Below, piece after piece: positions 14,676 through 19,671 of a stretch of 19,671 nucleotides of DNA (position 1 is its first letter; each line of letters begins with the position of its first letter). This DNA is from JARICQ01 sp964428475 (lineage in GTDB: Bacteria > Bacillota > Clostridia > Tissierellales > Tissierellaceae), in the NCBI GenBank assembly GCA_964428475.1, contig CAYRYO010000032.1:1-19671 (forward strand). Reading direction: 5' to 3'. Below the pieces are notes generated by a model that did not search any database, was not told the DNA's origin, and was given only the letters and a program-made list of their open reading frames with translations. The translations under genes and the position numbers were made by a program.

Positions 14676-14693
14676 TTAAGTGCTAGCACTTAA
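14676..14693. repeat. 18-base perfect palindrome over the secA stop codon
   Basis: TTAAGTGCTAGCACTTAA is fully self-complementary and contains the TAA stop of secA (14692-14690). No U-tract follows on the minus strand, so it is not a typical terminator. Confidence 0.7.
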
Positions 14694-17428
14694 CGCCCAC
14701 AACATTTCTTATATTTCTTTCCACTGCCACATGGGCATGGATCATTTCTTCCTACTTTTTTTTCTTTGTTTACTACTGTTTTATTTTTAACTATTCCATC
14801 TCTGTTTGCAATAGTTGGCTCTGCTACTTTTTTTCTCTCAACCTTTTCAGAATTTTCTACTTGATATAGAAATTTTACCGTATCTACCCATATATCCTTT
14901 GTCATCTCGTCAAACATATCAAAACCTTCCATTTGATATGCACGGACGGGGTCTTGCTGACCATATGCTCTCAGTCCTATACCTTGTCTAAGTTGATCCA
15001 TAGCATCTATATGATCCATCCATTTGGTATCTACTACCTGAAGTAGTATTACCCTTTCTATCTCTCTAAACCTTTCTTCTCCAAATTGATCCTCACGAGA
15101 TTTATATTTAACTTCTGCCATCTTTAATATATCTTCAGTTAAACTCTCTTTTGTCATGTTTTCTAAATCACTTTTATCTAAACAGTTTTCTTCAAAGTTA
15201 AATAAATTTATCATTTGATTTTCTAATCCAACTAAATCCCACTCTTCTGGAAACTTACTTTGTACAGTATATGCTTCGACATTCATATCTATAAGGTTTT
15301 TAACCATCTCTTTGATATGATCTCTAAGACTATCTCCCTCTAATACTTTACGTCTCTCTCCATATATCACTTCTCTTTGCTTATTCATTACATCGTCATA
15401 TTGAAGTACATGCTTTCTGATTCCAAAGTTATTTCCTTCTACCTTCTTTTGAGCATTTTCAATAGACTTTGTAAGAATTGAATGTTCTAGTGGTTCATCA
15501 TCAGGCATTTTAAGAGTATCTACTAAATTTTGCATTCTCTCTCCACCAAACAATCTCATAAGATCATCATCAAGTCCTATATAAAATCTGGATGAACCAG
15601 GGTCTCCCTGCCTACCAGCACGACCTCTTAGCTGATTATCTATCCTTCTAGATTCATGCCTTTCTGTACCTATTATATGAAGTCCTCCAGCTGCTATTAC
15701 CTTTTTATTTTCTTCATCTGTCTGTTGTTTGTATTTTTTTGCTAATTCATTGTAAAGTTCTCTAGCAGCTATTACTGCTTCATCATCTACTTCTACTGTA
15801 GAATCTACATAGCTAATAATATCATCATCTATTCCTTTTTTCTTCATTTCAAGTTTTGCAAGAAAATCAGGATTTCCTCCTAATACTATATCTGTTCCCC
15901 TACCAGCCATATTTGTAGCTATAGTAACGGCTCCAAATCTACCAGCTTGAGCAACTATCTCTGCCTCTCTCTCATGATACTTAGCATTTAACACCTCATG
16001 AGGTATTCCAGCTTTCTTTAGATGCCTCGAAAGGGCCTCTGATTTCTCAATACTAATAGTACCTACTAATATTGGTTGACCTGTAGCATGTTTTTCTTTT
16101 ATTTCTTCCGTTACTGCATTGAATTTAGCCATCTCATTTTTATATATTGAATCAGCTAAATCATCTCTAATTATTGGTTTATTTGTTGTAATCTCAACGA
16201 CATCCATATTGTATATTTCTCTAAACTCTGATTCCTCTGTCTTAGCAGTACCAGTCATACCAGATAACTTCTCATACATTCTAAAATAATTTTGGAATGT
16301 AATAGTAGCTAGAGTCTTAGATTCACTTCTAACACTTAAACCTTCTTTGGCTTCTATTGCCTGATGAAGTCCTGCACTATATCTTCTTCCATACATAAGT
16401 CTTCCCGTAAATTCATCTACTATAATAACTTCTCCATCTTTAACTACATAATCTGCATCTTTTTTCATTATACTTCTAGCTTTTAATGCTTGATTTATAT
16501 GATGTGCTATTTCCATATTATTTATATCTGATAAGTTTTCTATTCCAAAATGAGCTTCAGCCTTAGCTGTTCCTTGCTCTGTTATTGAAACTGATTTAGC
16601 CTTTTCATCGATAGTAAAATCAACTGTTTCTTCTCTGATTTCCCTATCAAAGGGATCACTTTTATTTTCACTTTGATCGATTATTCTACTGGTTAAAGTC
16701 ATTGCAAATCTATCTGCCATTTGATAAAGAGAAGTAGATTTATCTCCTTTTCCAGATATAATAAGAGGTGTTCTAGCTTCATCTACTAAAATCGAGTCCA
16801 CCTCATCTACTATAGAGAAATACAATGGCCTTTGAACCATTTCTTGTTTGTATATAACCATATTATCTCTTAAATAATCAAATCCAAATTCATTGTTTGT
16901 TCCATAAGTAATATCTGAATTATATGCTTCTTTTCTCTCTTTATTTGTAATTCCATGTACTATACATCCTACAGTTAATCCTAAAAATTCATGTACTTTT
17001 CCCATCCATTCCTTATCTCTCTTTGCAAGATAATCATTTACTGTAATTATATGAACTCCCCTACCTGTAAGTGCATTTAAATATGCAGGAAGAGTAGCTA
17101 CAAGTGTCTTTCCTTCACCAGTCTTCATCTCTGCAATTCTACCTTGATGAAGAATTATACCACCTAGAATCTGAACTCTAAAGTGTTTCATTCCCAGTAC
17201 TCTCCATGCTGTTTCTCTAACTACTGCATATGACTCTGGAAGTATATCATCTAATGTCTCGCCATTATTTATTCTATTTTTAAATTCATTTGTCTTCTCT
17301 TTCAACTCCATGTCACTTAATGTCTGCATTTTATCATCAAATGCTTCTACTTGGTCTGCTAAATTTGATATCTTTTTTAGTTCTCTTTGACTATAAGAAC
17401 CAAATATCTTTTCTAAAAAGCTTGCCAC
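14690..17428 (-). CDS. secA: Protein translocase ATPase SecA
   Basis: The motor of Sec-dependent export, acting at SecYEG on the inner face of the membrane. 912 residues, the length of a full SecA1. Walker A MKTGEGKT (101-108), DEVDSILVDEARTPL (208-222), the pre-protein cross-linking domain inserted after it, the second helicase half with TNMAGRGTDI and LRGRAGRQGDPGSSRFY, and a C-terminal zinc tail with C898, C900, C909 and C910 (CPCGSGKKYKKCC). The start is GTG with AAGGTGG upstream; the N-terminus MASFLEKIFGSYSQRELKK is as expected. It lies between hpf and prfB as in B. subtilis. A strong hairpin separates it from hpf, so it likely has its own promoter in 17429-17506, where I see no clear consensus. 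Confidence 0.97.
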   Translation of the reverse strand: MASFLEKIFGSYSQRELKKISNLADQVEAFDDKMQTLSDMELKEKTNEFKNRINNGETLDDILPESYAVVRETAWRVLGMKHFRVQILGGIILHQGRIAEMKTGEGKTLVATLPAYLNALTGRGVHIITVNDYLAKRDKEWMGKVHEFLGLTVGCIVHGITNKERKEAYNSDITYGTNNEFGFDYLRDNMVIYKQEMVQRPLYFSIVDEVDSILVDEARTPLIISGKGDKSTSLYQMADRFAMTLTSRIIDQSENKSDPFDREIREETVDFTIDEKAKSVSITEQGTAKAEAHFGIENLSDINNMEIAHHINQALKARSIMKKDADYVVKDGEVIIVDEFTGRLMYGRRYSAGLHQAIEAKEGLSVRSESKTLATITFQNYFRMYEKLSGMTGTAKTEESEFREIYNMDVVEITTNKPIIRDDLADSIYKNEMAKFNAVTEEIKEKHATGQPILVGTISIEKSEALSRHLKKAGIPHEVLNAKYHEREAEIVAQAGRFGAVTIATNMAGRGTDIVLGGNPDFLAKLEMKKKGIDDDIISYVDSTVEVDDEAVIAARELYNELAKKYKQQTDEENKKVIAAGGLHIIGTERHESRRIDNQLRGRAGRQGDPGSSRFYIGLDDDLMRLFGGERMQNLVDTLKMPDDEPLEHSILTKSIENAQKKVEGNNFGIRKHVLQYDDVMNKQREVIYGERRKVLEGDSLRDHIKEMVKNLIDMNVEAYTVQSKFPEEWDLVGLENQMINLFNFEENCLDKSDLENMTKESLTEDILKMAEVKYKSREDQFGEERFREIERVILLQVVDTKWMDHIDAMDQLRQGIGLRAYGQQDPVRAYQMEGFDMFDEMTKDIWVDTVKFLYQVENSEKVERKKVAEPTIANRDGIVKNKTVVNKEKKVGRNDPCPCGSGKKYKKCCGR

Positions 17429-17506
17429 TTAAAGACCACCTTTCTACTTTATTACATCTATCACATTATTCTATCACTTTATTTATTTACTTTCAACTAT
17501 AGTAAA

Positions 17507-17558
17507 AATATAAATATAAAAAATGTGAGATTTCTCTCACATTTTTTATATTTATATT
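17507..17558. terminator. Long perfect-stem terminator between hpf and secA
   Basis: 24 perfectly paired bases (17507-17530 with 17535-17558) around a TTTC loop. The GC part TGTGAGA/TCTCACA is flanked by A-run and T-run, so it can terminate on either strand; in context it closes hpf (minus). Confidence 0.85.
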
Positions 17559-17573
17559 AATTTACATAATTAT

Positions 17574-18110
17574 TTATATTTCTGGCTCAATTAACCCATA
17601 ATTTCCATCTTTTCTTTTATATACTATGTTAGTTCCGCCATTTTCAGCATCCATAAATACATAGAAGTTATGTCTTAATAATTCCATCTGAAGTATTGCT
17701 TCTTCTTGCATCATTGGCTTTAATATAAATCTCTTTCTTCTAACTATTTTTGGAAAATCACTATCATCTTCATCTTTGACTAAAGATGCCACATTTTCAA
17801 ATCTAATAGTTTCAGTGTTTTTGTATTTTTTTTGCAATTTAGTTTTATATTTTCTTATTTGTCTTTCAAGCACATCAACCGCCTTATCTATAGAAGCATA
17901 CATATCATCTGTTGATTCTTCTGCTCTTATAATAGTACCTGGTAGGTTTATGGTTACCTCTATTATCTTTCTATTTTTTTCAGAACTAAAGGTAACATTT
18001 CCCTGAATATCTTTTTGGAAATACTTATCTAATTTTCCCATTTTTTTGTCTGTTACATCTCTTAATGCATCTGTAAGATCCATGTTTTTTCCTGTGTAAT
18101 TTAAATTCAT
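17574..18110 (-). CDS. hpf: Ribosome hibernation promoting factor, long form
   Basis: A 178-residue long HPF (YvyD/RaiA type), which pairs 70S ribosomes into inactive 100S dimers in slow growth. The N-terminal S30AE domain (MNLNYTGKNMDLTDALRDVTDKKMGKLDKYF... ending near KYKTKLQKKYK at about 100) is joined by a linker to the C-terminal dimerisation domain (IVRRKRFILKPMMQEEAILQMELLRHNFYVFMDAENGGTNIVYKRKDGNYGLIEP). The frame opens six codons earlier at 18128, but GGAG sits 8 bases before ATG 18110 and the family begins there. It follows the fliD-fliS-fliT genes, as yvyD does in B. subtilis, but a terminator separates it from them here. Confidence 0.95.
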   Translation of the reverse strand: MNLNYTGKNMDLTDALRDVTDKKMGKLDKYFQKDIQGNVTFSSEKNRKIIEVTINLPGTIIRAEESTDDMYASIDKAVDVLERQIRKYKTKLQKKYKNTETIRFENVASLVKDEDDSDFPKIVRRKRFILKPMMQEEAILQMELLRHNFYVFMDAENGGTNIVYKRKDGNYGLIEPEI

Positions 18111-18232
18111 AAACCCAGCTCCTTTCATATAAGCAATATTACTTATATTGTATATATTATGTATAATACCCTTAAATAATGGTATTTAACATTATATTTA
18201 ATAATATATGAAATTCGTCTTATATTATATAT

Positions 18233-18287
18233 ATATCCACATATACATATAAGTTATCCACATTTATATATAGTTTTGTGTGGATAA
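18233..18287. promoter_or_regulatory. DnaA-box group in the hpf upstream gap
   Basis: The gap 18111-18412 is very AT-rich and has no gene. It contains two exact DnaA boxes in inverted orientation (TTATCCACA 18254-18262 and TGTGGATAA 18279-18287, 16 bases apart) plus a one-mismatch copy ATATCCACA at 18233-18241. The surroundings are almost pure A/T (18180-18275), which could melt easily. The hpf promoter must also lie in this gap; I could not assign it with confidence. A DnaA role is inferred. Confidence 0.5.
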
Positions 18288-18412
18288 TGTGTATAGAATC
18301 TTTAAAACAGTCAACAATCAAGTTTTACCTGTTAATAAACTATGGACAAATACTTAATATCTATTATCTTATAATATTCTAATAATTTATAATTATATAA
18401 CCTTTATAACCT

Positions 18413-18448
18413 AAAAAGCTATGTAAATGTACATTTACATAGCTTTTT
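18413..18448 (-). terminator. Terminator of the flagellar genes (36-base palindrome)
   Basis: Perfectly self-complementary sequence with 18-base arms, AAAAAGCTATGTAAATGT and its inverse, immediately after the stop codon of the last flagellar gene. The outer A/T tracts make it usable from both sides. Confidence 0.85.
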
Positions 18449-18919
18449 TTATTTCTTTTCATCTATTAATATGCTTCCATCATATTCATTACTATATCCC
18501 TTATATGCCTTTTTGCCATTTTTTACATTTTTAATATCTTGACGTATAACTTTAAGACTTTTTTGCATTTTATCTGTATTTTCCTTATCTGCTTTAGATA
18601 TATCATCTAATATAGTATTTATGCTTTTTATTTCATTCTTTAAATCCTTTAAATTACTATATTTACTTGCATCAATATGACTTATGCTCTCTACCTTTTC
18701 TTTTTCTTTTACTTCATTGTATTGTTTTAAAAAATCCATATCGCATATATCGACTTTATCCATTATATCTTGCTTGTTTTGAAGCAAGATTCCCAGTTGG
18801 TCAAAATTTTCATCTTTTATTAAGGAACTTTGTTGTCTAGTTAAATTTAGTATTTCTTGTAGCATACCTTTCTTTTGTGAGGATAAGCTTATCATCTCAT
18901 TTATATTTTCTATAATCAT
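18449..18919 (-). CDS. FliT/FlgN-like flagellar export chaperone
   Basis: A 156-residue, highly charged, almost entirely helical protein with no signal peptide, placed right after fliS where B. subtilis has fliT. The N-terminal region (LSSQKKGMLQEILNLTRQQSSLIKDENFDQLGILLQNKQDIMDKVD, about 12-57) has the helical heptad pattern of FlgN/FliT chaperones, including the common LLxxKQxIMxxID-like motif. A second helical segment (about 85-130) follows, and the tail is polar. It would bind a flagellar secretion substrate, such as the cap protein FliD (FliT) or hook-associated proteins (FlgN); which one is undecided. The ATG lies 7 bases after the fliS stop, and AGGTG overlapping that stop serves as ribosome binding site, implying translational coupling. 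Confidence 0.75.
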   Translation of the reverse strand: MIIENINEMISLSSQKKGMLQEILNLTRQQSSLIKDENFDQLGILLQNKQDIMDKVDICDMDFLKQYNEVKEKEKVESISHIDASKYSNLKDLKNEIKSINTILDDISKADKENTDKMQKSLKVIRQDIKNVKNGKKAYKGYSNEYDGSILIDEKK

Positions 18920-18926
18920 ACTTCAC

Positions 18927-19316
18927 CTACTTATCTCCGTATACTTTTTGTTTTACAATCTTGATTACTTCTTTCCAAGTATCTCTCATATCTATGGTTA
19001 TGCCAAGCGCCTCATCAATAGAACCTTCATATTTTTGCAAGTTCCCATCTATTAACTTTAACATTATAAAATCATATAAATTTCTCATCTCAGCTGATAT
19101 TTCATATTTCATATCAAGCGAATAATTAAGCTCATTTATTATATCCTGTGCCCTCACTAGTGAATTATGTGCCTTTTCCATATCCTTTTTTTCTATGCTA
19201 AACTTAGCTATATTCATAAACTTTATTGCCCCATCATAGAGCATCAGAGTTAGTTCCTCTGGAGTTGCTGTAGTCACACTGCTTTGTTTGTATTTATTTA
19301 ATGCAGCATATGGCAT
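18927..19316 (-). CDS. fliS: Flagellin export chaperone FliS
   Basis: FliS keeps flagellin unfolded in the cytoplasm until export. The 129-residue length is typical, and the N-terminal YKQSSVTTATPEELTLMLYDGAIKFM (about 9-34) is the family signature. The rest is the expected four-helix bundle with IITDMRDTWKEVI-like residues near the C-terminus (DEALGITIDMRDTWKEVIKIV). GGGGAG precedes the ATG by about 9 bases. It lies 17 bases behind fliD and is coupled to the FliT/FlgN-like gene; all three are one operon entering from the right. The flagellin gene itself is not in the window. Confidence 0.96.
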   Translation of the reverse strand: MPYAALNKYKQSSVTTATPEELTLMLYDGAIKFMNIAKFSIEKKDMEKAHNSLVRAQDIINELNYSLDMKYEISAEMRNLYDFIMLKLIDGNLQKYEGSIDEALGITIDMRDTWKEVIKIVKQKVYGDK

Positions 19317-19333
19317 ATTAATTTACTCCCCCT

Positions 19334-19671
19334 CTAATACATAAATTGTTGTGATAGCCAATTACTTTGGCTGTTCATTTTTTGCATATATTTTTCCATC
19401 TGTGTGAATTTTGCATAGTATGCATCTTCTTTTTTATCAAGTAGCATATTTAAATTATCTATCCTTTTATCCATATCCATAATGGCCTTGTCGATATCTG
19501 ATATACTTGATTTTTTGGTTACAAAGTCCAAGAGGATATTTGATTTTACATTTCTATAAATAGATGCATTTTCTCCTGGACCTGATTTGTCTATTATAGA
19601 TTTCATTCCTTCTGTAAGGTTATTATATATTCCAGTAAATACTCCCATTGAGGTCTTATTAGGATCATCTA
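19334..19671 (-). CDS. fliD: Flagellar cap protein FliD, C-terminal part (partial)
   Basis: The frame enters from the right edge and shows the last 112 complete codons (DDPNKTSMGVFTGIYNNLTEGM... to a TAG stop). The C-terminal helices with DIDKAIMDMDKRIDNLNMLLDKKEDAYYAKFTQMEKYMQKMNSQSNWLSQQF are characteristic of FliD, the distal cap that guides flagellin assembly: FTQMEKYMQKMNSQ followed by a terminal aromatic/Gln-rich segment is the conserved end. The ATG at 19648 is an internal Met, not the start. Its place before fliS agrees. The N-terminal D0/D1 parts and the variable domain lie outside the window. Confidence 0.92.
   Translation of the reverse strand, partial: DDPNKTSMGVFTGIYNNLTEGMKSIIDKSGPGENASIYRNVKSNILLDFVTKKSSISDIDKAIMDMDKRIDNLNMLLDKKEDAYYAKFTQMEKYMQKMNSQSNWLSQQFMY

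Noticed and set aside
18111..18128. hpf start at 18128
   Set aside because: Six extra residues are outside the family alignment and GGAG is positioned for ATG 18110.

Overview
This is a chromosomal window from a low-GC, flagellated Gram-positive anaerobe, most likely a member of the Clostridia (a Tissierellales-type lineage is my guess, not proven). The grounds are AT-rich sequence throughout, strong GGAGG-type ribosome binding sites with frequent TTG and GTG starts, an FMN riboswitch in front of an ECF riboflavin transporter, and two gene blocks whose order matches Bacillus subtilis: ydiB-ydiC-ydiD-ydiE with convergent ydiF, and fliD-fliS-fliT-hpf-secA-prfB (the B. subtilis order is from memory).

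Layout. Positions 1-32 hold the first codons of a minus-strand gene that runs off the window. A 64-residue cysteine-containing small protein (155-349) and an ABC-F translation factor of the YdiF type (490-2400) lie on the plus strand. The minus-strand t6A operon tsaE-tsaB-rimI-tsaD (5188 down to 2563) is transcribed from a clear promoter at 5220-5248. It converges on the ABC-F gene across a 160-bp region rich in DnaA-box-like sequences. recQ (5345-7507, plus) diverges from tsaE. ribU (8281 down to 7676) follows with a consensus promoter, an FMN riboswitch, a terminator, and an unusual 150-bp compound palindromic repeat in its leader.

The minus strand then carries an ATP-NAD kinase-like protein and an amidohydrolase (a probable two-gene unit of unknown pathway), the transcription accessory protein Tex, prfB with its programmed +1 frameshift, secA, hpf, a FliT/FlgN-like protein, fliS, and the C-terminal end of fliD running off the right edge. 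A second DnaA-box group lies in the AT-rich gap between hpf and the flagellar genes.

The coding content is mostly housekeeping: tRNA t6A modification, translation termination and ribosome protection or hibernation, protein export, DNA repair, vitamin uptake and flagellar assembly. I see no defence island, CRISPR array, complete transposon or obvious new multi-gene system. The interesting material is mostly non-coding: two DnaA-box clusters, the compound palindrome in the ribU leader, and a family of small hairpins and AATTGTGAATT-type repeats placed at gene 3' ends between about 8.7 and 14.7 kb. The pathway of the amidohydrolase / ATP-NAD kinase-like pair is also open.
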